Shown here: positions 24,569 to 34,010 of the stretch, piece by piece
Position numbering within the stretch: position 1 is the stretch's first letter
Layout: every line of letters begins with the position of its first letter
From: Aneurinibacillus sp. Ricciae_BoGa-3
GTDB taxonomy: Bacteria > Bacillota > Bacilli > Aneurinibacillales > Aneurinibacillaceae
NCBI RefSeq assembly: GCF_028421645.1
Contig: NZ_CP116887.1
Coordinates: forward strand, 4,218,001 to 4,282,000
Direction of reading: 5' to 3'
Length of the DNA stretch: 64,000 nt
The notes under the pieces: model-generated
The model's input: the letters and a program-made list of their open reading frames with translations, nothing else
The model's database searches: none
Told to the model about the DNA's origin: nothing
Position numbers and translations under genes: made by a program

Positions 24569-24798
24569 CGTTTTCCAACTCCCTTTTTGTTTCTTCTTTT
24601 TAACTTGTCTGGACGTGGTCGCGATAAGCGTGCTCCTGAATTTTTCCAAGCTGTTACTTCATCAGAATCGACTACAACAAACAGAAGCCTATCTTTTAAA
24701 ACTTCTGTGTATGGCATCCCCATCTTCATCCAGTCAGAAACTGTTCTTGTACTTACTCCAAAAAACGCTGCGATAGTTTTCCTGCCAATTAGTCTCAT
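24565..24798 (-). CDS. small HTH (excisionase-like) protein (77 aa)
   Basis: ATG at 24798 follows TAGGAGGAAG. Residues 1-45 form an HTH (IGRKTIAAFFGVSTRTVSDWMKMG), then a short strand pair and a very basic tail (RPRPDKLKRRNKK). Its stop overlaps the SLH gene start by ATGA. It is built like two other small HTH proteins in the island (42888 and 30042), each sitting directly before a larger gene. Probably a local DNA-binding regulator. Confidence 0.7.
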   Translation of the reverse strand: MRLIGRKTIAAFFGVSTRTVSDWMKMGMPYTEVLKDRLLFVVVDSDEVTAWKNSGARLSRPRPDKLKRRNKKGVGKR

Positions 24799-25053
24799 AT
24801 ACTTCCTCCTATCCCATTTATATCCAAATTTTACCTCAACCGGTTGAGTGTAACAATGTACTGTCGAGTTCCATCTCCTAAAAGGCCCTGTTACGGGGCA
24901 AATATTAGCCAATGACAATCAGATGGTCCACCGACAACTAGGAAAACAAGAAGAATTAACCCAACCACAAACAATGCAAAAAAGAGACTTTACACAGCCA
25001 CAAGCAATGAGCAACAAGTGCATCGCTTTTTTGTTAAGGTTGTGTCTAGCTTT

Positions 25054-25092
25054 GTCGAGTACATGTCTAGTACATGTCTAGTACATGTCTAG
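25054..25092 (+). repeat. 11-bp tandem repeats (3.5 copies)
   Basis: Units GTCGAGTACAT, GTCTAGTACAT, GTCTAGTACAT and GTCTAG lie head to tail. Each unit centres on GTAC, related to the GTACAA motif of the neighbouring inverted repeat. Confidence 0.85.
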
Positions 25093-25315
25093 GCAAACAT
25101 TCGTTCTCTACTTTGTGGTTGTTCATTCTACAAGGGATCAAGAGACAAGTTGTCTACTTGTGTAGTCTGTCCAGTTAAAAATAATGTTTTTTCTTGCTTT
25201 AAAGAGGATACGTAGCAATGAGAGCGCAAAAGGCAGAAGCTAGACATCGCCTTGTCAACGGGCCTCTTATGTCCTGAACAGTAGTAGACAGCAAGTAGAC
25301 ATACCAAACTTCAAT

Positions 25316-25620
25316 CCAGCCACCATCATGGATGCAAAGAAGATAAGGTACAAGATGGTACAACATTAGTACAATACAAACAAACGTTTGTATATATTGG
25401 CCTAAGCGCCCTTGGCAGGGTGTAAGACAGTTAAAGTACAAGTAGACAAGTAAGTACAAGTAAAAATTAAACTCTTTGGAGTGGTAGAGCTACGTATAGA
25501 TGATGTTTGTGGATGGGTATGTTTGTTTTCGACTTATACCCTTGTACATGTCCTGATTCGCCTTGTCTGCGGCTGAGAGGCTGTTGTACCCTAAGTTGTA
25601 CCATGCTTGTACCTTTTGCA
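25316..25620. repeat. left arm of a long inverted repeat with GTACAA motifs
   Basis: Reverse complement matches 40130-40437 in patches, best at CTTTGCATCCATGATGG and ACTTGTACTTACTTGT. The arm holds about nine GTACAA/TTGTAC sites, first five as GTACAA and then four as TTGTAC. Confidence 0.75.
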
Positions 25621-26414
25621 CTTGGTTTCGACTACAAATTTCGCACAATTTCCTAGTATATTTGTGGATGGGCAAATTTGAAGGACATGAGCAAGCAAAA
25701 GCACATTTCACAGAGACACTTTAAAGTATATTGTGTGTGAGTTTAAAAGTTTTTGACCAGTTGGTGAGTCAGATAGCGCCATAGGTTTGCAATCTGATGA
25801 AGAGCTTTGGAGGTATGGCTCGGTACAATTCGAGTTCCAATTCCAAACACGTTAGCAAGCAAGGGAGTAAAGTATATTTTAAAGATTGCAAATGTACTAG
25901 AGCAGGAGGAATGCCGAGGCTTATTCAAGTTTGCATAATTGTAGTTTCACGCTACTTTGAGGCATACAGCTTGTAAGTTTAGACTTTTAGTTACTAGACC
26001 TTCTGTTCCAAGGGTGCGGCTCAGGCCGATTTGTGAACCTGGCTCGGGGGTTCATGAGCAAAATTTGCCCTTGAAGTCGTGAAAAATGGCGGGCTTTTAC
26101 ACTAACCAAGCTAAAAATGTTGACCTGGAACTAGCCAACAAACGCCAGACAAACATCATCTAAAATTCGGAAGGATTATTTTCCAGATACATACGAAAAC
26201 TAAATAGACTTTGGTTTCGAATTAATCATAGTTAGTACTCCGACAAATTGGGGTATGTGGCTGTGCTTGATGACAGTTTCCTTCATCAGAATACTTCTTA
26301 ATATATCGCTTTGAAGTTTCAAAGTTCTACGGGTGTATAATTTTACCTTTTTGTCATATCCAGATATATGTAGGTTTTTGCTGCATTTCGAGGCATATGG
26401 TCATAAGCATAAAC

Positions 26415-26454
26415 AAAGCTCCAACCCACAGCATTTGCTGCAAACCAGAGCTTT
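26415..26454. terminator. possible terminator after the kinase gene
   Basis: AAAGCTC (26415-26421) pairs with GAGCTTT (26448-26454) around an inner GCAGCAAATGCTG stem; T-rich DNA lies on both sides, the T-tract being better on the + strand. Confidence 0.4.
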
Positions 26455-26503
26455 AAACAACGATTTTTTTTTTAGAAGAACGGGGTGTTATCTAGGGTTC
26501 AAA

Positions 26504-28045
26504 CTACATCTCCTGAGCGAGAAATCTCAAAAACATGTCCATTTGTAAAGGCTTAACCTCAGTATTGTAAATGTGAGTTGCATAAATTAATGGTAACTCT
26601 TTTTCTATTTCATTAAAGTCAAAATAGAATGGTTGTGGAAGACGTGGGCGATTTGTAATTCCGCTATTTGTGTTATATAAAGTATACCATTCCCCATACA
26701 GTTCTCCTTCGTTTTGCACAAGAATGATATTAAAACCACCATCTTCAATGTCTTTTAAGTAACCCCAAGCAAGTATTTTCTTATTGTTTAAAGTAGGTCT
26801 ACATAATTTTTTTACCATGTTGCCAAACGGATAACTTGGTACATCTCTATAAAAATCCTCATCAACCAGACATTGTATGCGTATTTCTAGATATTTTCCT
26901 GAGATAAGGTTGATACGAACAGTAAAATTCTTATTGTTCATTTTGTAGGGATTAAAGGTAGTTATACTAATAGTTTGACCTCCATCGTATTTATGGTTAA
27001 ATTCTTCGATAAGGTCCTTGATTGGTTGATATACAAAATTAGAAAATTGGTAATGTACAAGCTTGTAACCCTCCACCATTTCTTCATTTTTCTTTTGTTC
27101 TTCTAATTCTTTGGCCTTTTTTGCACTATCTTTTTGAACCCTTATGTTAATTAAATTATCTACAATGGTCGTATTGGGTGTATGTTGGTCGTCATCCTTT
27201 AATAATTGAGTTCTAATTTGGTCCCAAGTTTGGAAACGTTGCGTTGTATTCTTTTCCATCATTTTTAGGATCACTTGATTCATAACGGAAGTTAAACTTC
27301 GATTAATAGAATGTGGCGATACTGGATTCTGAAACAAATGGGCATCCCGCCATGCTTGAATATCACCTTCCTGCTGTACGGAGAGTGGATGTTTTAATGT
27401 AGCCAGTTCATAAAACACAATTCCCATTGCATATATATCCATTTGTATAGTGTTTTGGTCCATCTTCCAACCTTCCGGTGCTTGATAACGAATATGACCA
27501 ACACCTTTGAAGGTCATAGTTCTTGTTTGTTCTGAGACAATTTTTGATAAACCAAAGTCAGATACTTTGAGGCAATCTTTCTGTACCAGTATATTATCCG
27601 GTTTAATATCTCTGTGAATTATATGACTGTTAATATGCTCCATTCCATTAATTAACTGCATGAAATAATCTTTCAATTGTCCATTTGAAATAAATTCACC
27701 AGTTGATTTATGATTCCTGATTATGTCTAACAAAGTACCATTTTCAGCGAATTCCATTATTATGTATGGCGGAAGGTTATTGTACCTTTGCCCATCGTGA
27801 ACATACAAGTATGAAATGGCATTGTCATGACAAATTTGCATTGCCATCTTACTTTCATTAATAAAACTTTGTACACTGGAATTGGAAGCAAACGTTGATG
27901 GTAAAGTTTTTAGAGCCCACTGGGATTGATCATCCTTTTTCTCAATCCGATAAACATGCCCAAAAGCTCCGTTCCCTATAAAACTTTTTACTTCATACAG
28001 GTTTTCTTCCTCATCATATACAATAGTTCCTGGTGTAATTAGCAA
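26504..28045 (-). CDS. cytosolic Ser/Thr protein kinase with extra C-terminal domain (513 aa)
   Basis: A complete Hanks-type kinase domain (about 15-290): glycine loop GNGAFGHVY at 24-32, Lys46, HRDIKPDN with Asp146, DFG at 163-165, and APEGW. There is no membrane segment or PASTA domain, unlike the housekeeping PrkC. After a charged linker (300-330) lies a ~180-residue unknown C-terminal domain. The start follows AAGGAGAG. Free-standing kinases of this type in islands with restriction systems can be phage-defence kinases (Stk2-type); that role is inferred. Confidence 0.82.
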   Translation of the reverse strand: MLITPGTIVYDEEENLYEVKSFIGNGAFGHVYRIEKKDDQSQWALKTLPSTFASNSSVQSFINESKMAMQICHDNAISYLYVHDGQRYNNLPPYIIMEFAENGTLLDIIRNHKSTGEFISNGQLKDYFMQLINGMEHINSHIIHRDIKPDNILVQKDCLKVSDFGLSKIVSEQTRTMTFKGVGHIRYQAPEGWKMDQNTIQMDIYAMGIVFYELATLKHPLSVQQEGDIQAWRDAHLFQNPVSPHSINRSLTSVMNQVILKMMEKNTTQRFQTWDQIRTQLLKDDDQHTPNTTIVDNLINIRVQKDSAKKAKELEEQKKNEEMVEGYKLVHYQFSNFVYQPIKDLIEEFNHKYDGGQTISITTFNPYKMNNKNFTVRINLISGKYLEIRIQCLVDEDFYRDVPSYPFGNMVKKLCRPTLNNKKILAWGYLKDIEDGGFNIILVQNEGELYGEWYTLYNTNSGITNRPRLPQPFYFDFNEIEKELPLIYATHIYNTEVKPLQMDMFLRFLAQEM

Positions 28046-28695
28046 GGTTATCTCTCCTTATAAAAAATAATGTTTTTTTTAATATATTATGGATGATAGT
28101 TTGCAATTACTATTGGCCTTTTTCTTTGAGGTAGGGTATTTATGTTGAATGTGAATCATAAAAAAAGACCTAAGTGTTATCTGTAAGAATTGCCTAAAGC
28201 AATTCGTGGTTGAGAATAAACCATTAGTTCGTATTAAAACTACTTCTACACTATCATAACTGATTCCTTTTATATCCAATTGTAACATACTCCTTATTCA
28301 TAATATAGCTCGGTTAAGCCTCGTAATAAAATCAAAAAACCGATAGCTTTTTTCGGAAGGATTCATCACAAATCAATTTGCATCTACTAAGCTCAATGAG
28401 CCCATTATTTTCCCCTTTTGTCCGATCAGTTAGATGTCTCCTTTAATTTTCATGAAAATGAACAATATCCGTACTCCCTACTTTTCAGAAGTAAATTGGA
28501 GTTACATTTTCAAAACAGCATAGAACTATAGATATATTTTTGCCTTTTAAAAAGAGGTTCCCTTCCGCGCAGGCGGCCCCTGACAGGGCATGTGGTTGGG
28601 TCCAAAGGCATTCATTGTTTATTTCAAACACTTTTCCTACAATCATTCCAGTAGGTGTCCAGCCACTAAAAAAGTAACCAGGAGGATTCTCACTT
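28046..28695. other. 650-bp non-coding gap
   Basis: Short ORFs on both strands lack good starts. The DNA near 28555-28600 is GC-richer than its surroundings (CGCGCAGGCGGCCCC) and may be a remnant of foreign DNA. Confidence 0.4.
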
Positions 28696-28860
28696 ATGCC
28701 AAAACCAAACAATCTAACTACACTTGAATCTAAAGTATATGATATGTTTTTCATCCAGGGGCTCGATTTAATAGACATAGCAAAGCATTTCGGGTGGAAA
28801 TCCGGTCCTACTCGTGCCAAAAATATTCTTGGGCAAATTTGTTACAAAGCATTTAGTTAG
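28696..28860 (+). CDS. small HTH-like protein (54 aa)
   Basis: ATG at 28696 lies 9 nt after AGGAGG. Residues 14-45 (VYDMFFIQGLDLIDIAKHFGWKSGPTRAKNIL) read like a compact helix-turn-helix with a GW turn. It is the only rightward gene for several kilobases. An overlapping minus-strand ORF of 111 codons has no ribosome site. Function unknown, perhaps a regulator. Confidence 0.5.
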   Translation: MPKPNNLTTLESKVYDMFFIQGLDLIDIAKHFGWKSGPTRAKNILGQICYKAFS

Positions 28861-29530
28861 TCACAGAAAACAAGCCAACAAAGGTTCTTTTCAACTACTA
28901 TCCCCTAGTGAATTTCATCCTAAATACAGTCCATTCACAACAATATTGTTGTGAATGGACTTAAAAATTATGATTAATTAGTTTTTTACAACTAGGACAA
29001 AGAACAAAGAGGTTGGTTGCAAGTATTTGTTGTATTCAACATTTCGTTTACATTGTGTTTTTATTTAAGTGAGATCCTGGATTAGTAAAAAGGAGAAGCT
29101 TGAGATTTTACATAAAACATAGAAAACCGCCACCATAAATGGCAGCGGTCAAGGTTTTTGCCCATTTATTTTAATACTTTATACAATGTTTTATTGTTAT
29201 CATAAGATGCATTCTACAACAAGGTAGAAAGCATCCCCTTACTAATCACCGAGTTAGAATTAAAATCATCCATAATAGGACTACAGATAACTCAGTGCCA
29301 TACCAAGTAGTAAGGAAATAAAACACTTTATAAAGCATTAAATGTGTAAATTTCACTTTTGTCACCTCCTCCGTTGTGCTTACGAAGTGTATTTCAACAA
29401 GCACAAAGCAAGAGGTGAGTTTTCTTTCTATTATATAAGGTTAATACATGAAAAACATTAGCAACTTTTTGGAATGAAGCGTAGTGGGAATGATTTATTT
29501 TTGGTTATTGAAAAAAACATCTAGGCTTAA
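28861..29530. other. 670-bp non-coding gap
   Basis: No supported gene. It has a hairpin near 29125-29160 (ACCGC..GCGGT with T residues) that could be a rightward terminator, and an AT-rich stretch. Confidence 0.4.
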
Positions 29531-29571
29531 AAAGAAAAAAGTCCAGCCACTATAACAACAGTGGCTGGACT
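29531..29571 (-). terminator. strong terminator after the 151-aa gene
   Basis: AGTCCAGCCACT (29540-29551) pairs perfectly with AGTGGCTGGACT (29560-29571); the minus strand continues TTTTTTCTTTTT. Confidence 0.9.
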
Positions 29572-29632
29572 AACTTGGGCCCCTGCTAGCTTTGCGGCTG
29601 TTACCACTCCAAGTGGCAACCTGATTTCATTC

Positions 29633-30088
29633 TCATTGTTTTACTTTCTTTCGACTTACATCTTCTACAGTTTCAAGTGCTAGCATTCTTTTCATATTAT
29701 CGTGCCATTTATTAGCATAATCCACCATGACTTTGTCTATCATAGGTTGGATTTTTGCATCGTTTAGAGAATAAATTTTTATAAATTTTTGCCCTTCACC
29801 ATGAACTATGTGGAGTAAAATTTCCTTACGATCAGGATCATCTTGTTTACCTAAATCTCTTATTGACACAGCGAAGCTTTCGTCAAAATTAACATTCTTC
29901 AAATTTTCCAGCTCAACAAATATATGTAGGAATTCCTTTTGCTCGTACCTGTTTCGTTTGTCTTCATCATCTAATCTAGTTAAGTAGTACTCTAAAACTT
30001 CTTTATATTCCTCACCTACATGTCGAACTATCTCATCAATCTTAGATATTTTCACTTTTGTAAACACCTTGCCTTTCTTCTGATTCAT
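29633..30088 (-). CDS. hypothetical charged protein (151 aa)
   Basis: No family recognised. It is hydrophilic and helical, with acidic stretches (LDDEDKRNRYEQ) and a basic end (RKKVKQ). It starts inside the end of the HTH reading frame that precedes it (47-nt overlap), so the two were one operon. It ends before a strong terminator. Confidence 0.6.
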   Translation of the reverse strand: MNQKKGKVFTKVKISKIDEIVRHVGEEYKEVLEYYLTRLDDEDKRNRYEQKEFLHIFVELENLKNVNFDESFAVSIRDLGKQDDPDRKEILLHIVHGEGQKFIKIYSLNDAKIQPMIDKVMVDYANKWHDNMKRMLALETVEDVSRKKVKQ

Positions 30089-30241
30089 TTCTCATCCACT
30101 GTTGAACCTTCTCAAAGTCAAAGTAATATGTATGGTTCTTGCCTATATTAACCGGCAATGATCGTTGTTTAACCCAACGAGCAATTGTACGAGGATGCAC
30201 ACCTAAAGCAGTAGCCAATTCCTTTTTTTGAGTAGCTTCAC
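30042..30241 (-). pseudogene. small HTH (excisionase-like) gene with a poly-A frameshift
   Basis: From GTG 30241 (GGAGG 9 nt upstream) the frame starts MKLLKK and breaks after 12 codons. The rest (ELATALGVHPRTIARWVKQRSLP ... FDFEKVQQWMRNES) is an open, clear HTH reading frame, displaced by one base. The switch lies at a run of seven A (minus strand; 30223-30229). One extra A would give a continuous 66-aa protein. It could be a real mutation, a phase-variable tract, transcript slippage or a sequencing error. Confidence 0.65.
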
Positions 30242-30606
30242 CTTCCTATACCTCCAATCAATATATCTCTAGTAAAATTTTACCATGCAGTTAAACAGCC
30301 GACAATTATTATATTTAATTATCCCGACGAATATAAATTTGCACTGTATATTTACGATGAATATAGGTGACTAGTTTATTTTGTTTTTCAGCGAAAGTGT
30401 TGAACAAGCTTTTTCCATACCGAAAAATTGTATTCAGCTTATTACTGGGATCTAACATAAGATATTAAAAGGATGACTCAATTCAGCCGCTCACTCTTTC
30501 GATTAGTTAAATTTAAGTATTATACAACAGGTAGCTAAACTCTTGCGTATTAAGTTGATATTTATTACTTCTTATCACTGTTTTTCTCAAGAAAAAGAGA
30601 CCACGT
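30242..30606. other. non-coding gap
   Basis: AT-rich DNA between the HTH frame and the restriction operon. No supported gene or clear motif. Confidence 0.4.
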
Positions 30607-30741
30607 CTATACAGCAGCATCATCGGGTTCCCAGCTTTGCACTAAAAGTTTCATCCTTTGATAAAATATTACTTCCTCTGTCGTTGGATCCATTTCAGTT
30701 TTGAGACAGGGGTAGGTCTTTTTCATAGTCTTAACCCGCAT
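30607..30741 (-). pseudogene. possible small ORF or gene remnant (44 aa)
   Basis: ATG at 30741 lacks a clear ribosome site. The frame is open a further 8 codons upstream without a start (LLDEHFLV). The product (KKTYPCLKTEMDPTTEEVIFYQRMKLL) looks protein-like rather than random. Probably the end of a decayed gene. Confidence 0.3.
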
Positions 30742-30957
30742 TACCAAAAAGTGCTCATCCAGCAGAGATTATACAACGAACCAATTGTCTTTACTCTAAT
30801 GAAAAAGACACCCTAAGTGAGTGCCTTAATCATAGACCTTTGAATTTCCATTTATAACACCTACATATTAGCAGCCTGTACCTTTGCCTGTTCTTGTACA
30901 TTCAGAATAGCCGTTGGTTTATCATCAAATACATGTTCATGTTTCCAAAGTGCCTTT

Positions 30958-32481
30958 TTAGCTAAGCAGTCTCAGACGTACTTCTTCTTGTTTATCTTCA
31001 GAACTGTCGTTTAAAGTCGCCACTATCTCCCTGAAACTCTCTAATCCGGCTTCAATGTTTTCAATAATCGCATTTGCTAGAAGATCTGGGTCAGGCAGAT
31101 TATCCAAATCGGCCAAGCTTTTATCTTTAATCCAAAAGATATCAAGATTTGTCTTATCCCTTGCTACAATGTCTTCATAAGTAAACTTACGCCATCTTCC
31201 TTCGGGATTATTTTCCGACCAGGTTTCTGTGCGGTCATGACGATTAGATGGATTATAGCACCGAATAAAATCCTTCAAGTCATCAAGTGTCATTGGACTT
31301 TTCTTCAATGTATGGTGTACATTGGTTCGATAATCATAAAACCAAACCTCTTTTGTCCAAGCATCTTTTGCTCCAGGCCTGTTATCAAAGAAAAGCACAT
31401 TTGCCTTTACACCTGGTCTGTAAAATATACCGGTTGGTAAACGTATTATGGTATGTAGCTCTGTTGATTCAAGTAATTGTTTTCTAACGGTTTCCCCTGC
31501 ACCGCCTTCAAAAAGGACATTGTCAGGTAGAACAACTGCAGCTTCACCAGTCTCTTTTAAAAGTGTTCTGATATGTTGCAAAAAGTTTAACTGTTTGTTT
31601 GAAGTTGTTACCCAGAAGTCTTGTCGGTTATAAACCAAATCTTCTTTTTCCTGTTCTCCTTCTTCGTTGGTAATTGTCATACTAGATTTTTTACCAAAAG
31701 GCGGATTTGCAAGTACATAATCATATCGTTTTCCTTCATCAGCTACCAAAGCATCTGCAGAAGAAATAAAAGTTTCTCCGTCAATTTCACCAATATTATG
31801 GAGGAACATGTTCATTAAACAAAGTCTACGTGTATTGGCAACGATCTCATTTCCATAAAAAGTTTTATTCTTTAAAAATTCTTTTTGTTCTCGATTTAAC
31901 TGATGATAATCTGTAATATAGTCATATGCTGCCAAGAAGAAACCGCCCGTACCACAAGCCGGGTCTACAATTGTTTTCATTGGTTCCGGCTGCATACAAG
32001 AAACCATTGCCTTTATAAGTGATCTTGGTGTAAAGTATTGGCCAGCTCCGCTTTTGGTATCTTCGGCGTTTTTTTCTAAAAGCCCTTCATAAATCTTCCC
32101 TTTAAGATCAGCTCCCATCAAACTCCACTTTTCTTTGTCCACCATATCAATAACTTTATAAAGCTTAGCAGGATCCTGAATCTTGTTTTGAGATTTGATA
32201 AATATTTGACCTAAAATTCCTTTGGTATTGGAAAGTTGTTTCAAAATTTCAGTATAACTTGATTCTAAATCTGCGCCTCTTTTACTTTTTAAACTTTCCC
32301 AATCACAACCTTCGGGCACATTGATTTTACGATTGTACGGAGGCTTCGCAAATTCATTGACCATTTTAAGAAATAATAAATAGGTAAGCTGTTCCAAATA
32401 ATCTCCATAACTTACTCCGTCATCTCGAAGAATATTCGCAAAACCCCAAACTTTTGATACTATACTTGTTTCATTACTCAT
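30958..32481 (-). CDS. hsdM: type I restriction-modification methylase subunit HsdM (507 aa)
   Basis: An N-terminal helical HsdM domain (1-140) is followed by the adenine methylase: DPACGTGGF at 173-181 (SAM site) and NPPF at 259-262 (catalytic motif IV), the order of N6-adenine methylases. Length fits the family. ATG overlaps the hsdS stop (ATGA). It methylates the host target sites with HsdS and is needed for restriction with HsdR. Last gene of the R-S-M operon. Confidence 0.95.
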   Translation of the reverse strand: MSNETSIVSKVWGFANILRDDGVSYGDYLEQLTYLLFLKMVNEFAKPPYNRKINVPEGCDWESLKSKRGADLESSYTEILKQLSNTKGILGQIFIKSQNKIQDPAKLYKVIDMVDKEKWSLMGADLKGKIYEGLLEKNAEDTKSGAGQYFTPRSLIKAMVSCMQPEPMKTIVDPACGTGGFFLAAYDYITDYHQLNREQKEFLKNKTFYGNEIVANTRRLCLMNMFLHNIGEIDGETFISSADALVADEGKRYDYVLANPPFGKKSSMTITNEEGEQEKEDLVYNRQDFWVTTSNKQLNFLQHIRTLLKETGEAAVVLPDNVLFEGGAGETVRKQLLESTELHTIIRLPTGIFYRPGVKANVLFFDNRPGAKDAWTKEVWFYDYRTNVHHTLKKSPMTLDDLKDFIRCYNPSNRHDRTETWSENNPEGRWRKFTYEDIVARDKTNLDIFWIKDKSLADLDNLPDPDLLANAIIENIEAGLESFREIVATLNDSSEDKQEEVRLRLLS

Positions 32482-34010
32482 GCTTTTAACTTCTCCATTC
32501 CCTTTCCTTCATGTTTTATTCTATCTAAAAGCTTTTCTGCAAGTTGCCAATCCGGCTCGTTTCGACAAGCTTCCAATTCACCATCACTTAGTAGCCTACC
32601 TTGAAATGCTTTTTTTAATATACTCTGACGAAGAGCCTCGGCTTTCTCAAGCCCAGCTTCTATATTAGTTAAAATATTATCACAAACGGAAAGACGAGTT
32701 TCGATTTCTTTAACGATTTCAATCTGCTCTTGTTTTGAACAAAGTGGAAAAACAAACATTTCTATAGACGATATTCCAACATTTGCTTGTGTTGTCTGTA
32801 CTGTATATCTTTTAATTTCTTTTTTAACTATTGGAGATACGGAATAGTAATAAACAAACTTTTCATCCATAAAATTCAGGATGTTCTTGATGATAGCACA
32901 AGAGTAAGATACTAAAAACTTTTTCTCAGTATTAATCAATATATTTCTTCCGATAGTACCATATCGCGGGAAGATAATATCACCCTTTTCAGGTTTGATT
33001 TTCAATGATAGCCTATAAAAATCCTCAGGAGAAATGGTTTTAGCATTATCAAAATCAATAGTTCCATCCGCTTTCAAATTACCAGTTGACAAGTAGGGCA
33101 TGCCATCGGGGTAATCTTTTGGCATTTTATGATCTATATCACCGATTTTATATGTTACGTTGCAAAACCTTGTCCAACTCCATTTTTCAGGCAAACAACC
33201 ATAATTTTCAATCTCAGTCTCAGTGAGCCCATCTAATGTATTATGTTTTGAGATTCGCGTAGGGCGTTTTCCTTCCTTACCATTATCTTCCCATTGTTTA
33301 ACCGCTTCTTTCCAATCTTGGAGTTGATTTTCATACCGTTTTAACCGTTCTTCTTGAATTTGTTCCAATAGCTCATCTGCTGTGGGCAAATTAGGCTTCT
33401 TCTGCCTCCATTCTTTCGTTAATTCCCCCTCAAACGCTTTTTGCAGTACAGCTTGGCGATAAATTTTAAGCTTCTCTTTAGCTTTCTTAAGATTGGTGAT
33501 ACCATTATCCAACTCGCTAAAAAGCTTTTCTATTTTGGCTACAATAGCCCGTTGCTCTGGGAGGGGAGCAATCGGGACAGAAAGTTTCTTTAAGATTGTC
33601 TGACTGATATTGGGTTGTGCTCCGCCTGCTCCTTGTTCAATTAACTTCTGCTTTTTGTGAAATAGGTAATTAAACAAAAATTTTGTTTCAAAATGGTCAT
33701 TTTGATAAATACCACATACTGCTTGGTTAGTTGCAGCCGGAATTCCTAGAATAGCGAGTTTACCTATAGTCGCTCCATAAAGAGCTATCAATAGTGTGCC
33801 TTCAGGAAATACCTTTGCACTAGAATTTTTTATTGCATCGTCTGAAATGTGTTCTTCTGTATCTCTGATTACATTGTAGTTAAGTTCACCTGATTTTACC
33901 CAGGGAATATTACCATTGTAGTAATCAGGTATCTTCCTACTTGGTGTTCCTCCTGAAGTTGTGAAACAAACATCCCCTAACTTAACTTCAAACCAACCTT
34001 CTCTCATCAT
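32478..34010 (-). CDS. hsdS: type I restriction specificity subunit HsdS (510 aa)
   Basis: Two target-recognition domains: the first about 1-150 (GWFEVKLGDVCFTTSGGTPSRKI, NPDY..IPWVKSGEL), the second about 265-440 (WSWTRFCNVTYKIGD..., YLSTGNLKADG). Each is followed by a coiled-coil spacer with a matching end (LPEQRAIVAKIEKLFSELDN; SKQEQIEIVKEIETRLSVCDN) and then ..LRQSILKKAFQGRL versus YRQAVLQKAFEGEL. This is a complete, two-half HsdS, setting a bipartite site. It starts by ATGA overlap with hsdR. Confidence 0.95.
   Translation of the reverse strand: MMREGWFEVKLGDVCFTTSGGTPSRKIPDYYNGNIPWVKSGELNYNVIRDTEEHISDDAIKNSSAKVFPEGTLLIALYGATIGKLAILGIPAATNQAVCGIYQNDHFETKFLFNYLFHKKQKLIEQGAGGAQPNISQTILKKLSVPIAPLPEQRAIVAKIEKLFSELDNGITNLKKAKEKLKIYRQAVLQKAFEGELTKEWRQKKPNLPTADELLEQIQEERLKRYENQLQDWKEAVKQWEDNGKEGKRPTRISKHNTLDGLTETEIENYGCLPEKWSWTRFCNVTYKIGDIDHKMPKDYPDGMPYLSTGNLKADGTIDFDNAKTISPEDFYRLSLKIKPEKGDIIFPRYGTIGRNILINTEKKFLVSYSCAIIKNILNFMDEKFVYYYSVSPIVKKEIKRYTVQTTQANVGISSIEMFVFPLCSKQEQIEIVKEIETRLSVCDNILTNIEAGLEKAEALRQSILKKAFQGRLLSDGELEACRNEPDWQLAEKLLDRIKHEGKGMEKLKA

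Larger units (their letters stand above)
24799..26503. other. 1.7-kb gene-free region with repeats
   Basis: No supported gene. It contains 11-bp tandem repeats (25054-25092), an arm of a long inverted repeat with many GTACAA motifs (25316-25620) and two GTGGATGGG words (25510, 25664). ORFs on the minus strand here lack ribosome sites. Confidence 0.6.

Noticed and set aside
25054..25092. CRISPR-like array
   Set aside because: Units are head to tail without spacers; not a CRISPR, and no cas genes are present.
25743..25928. 61-codon minus ORF whose protein loosely resembles the decayed small-gene family (GIGTRIV...)
   Set aside because: Similarity is too weak by eye, no ribosome site; needs an alignment to decide.
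28079..28288. 69-codon minus-strand ORF upstream of the kinase gene
   Set aside because: AAGGAG is only 1-2 nt from the ATG and the sequence shows no protein-like pattern.
28485..28820. 111-codon minus-strand ORF
   Set aside because: No ribosome site; overlaps antisense a small rightward gene with AGGAGG and a clear HTH pattern.
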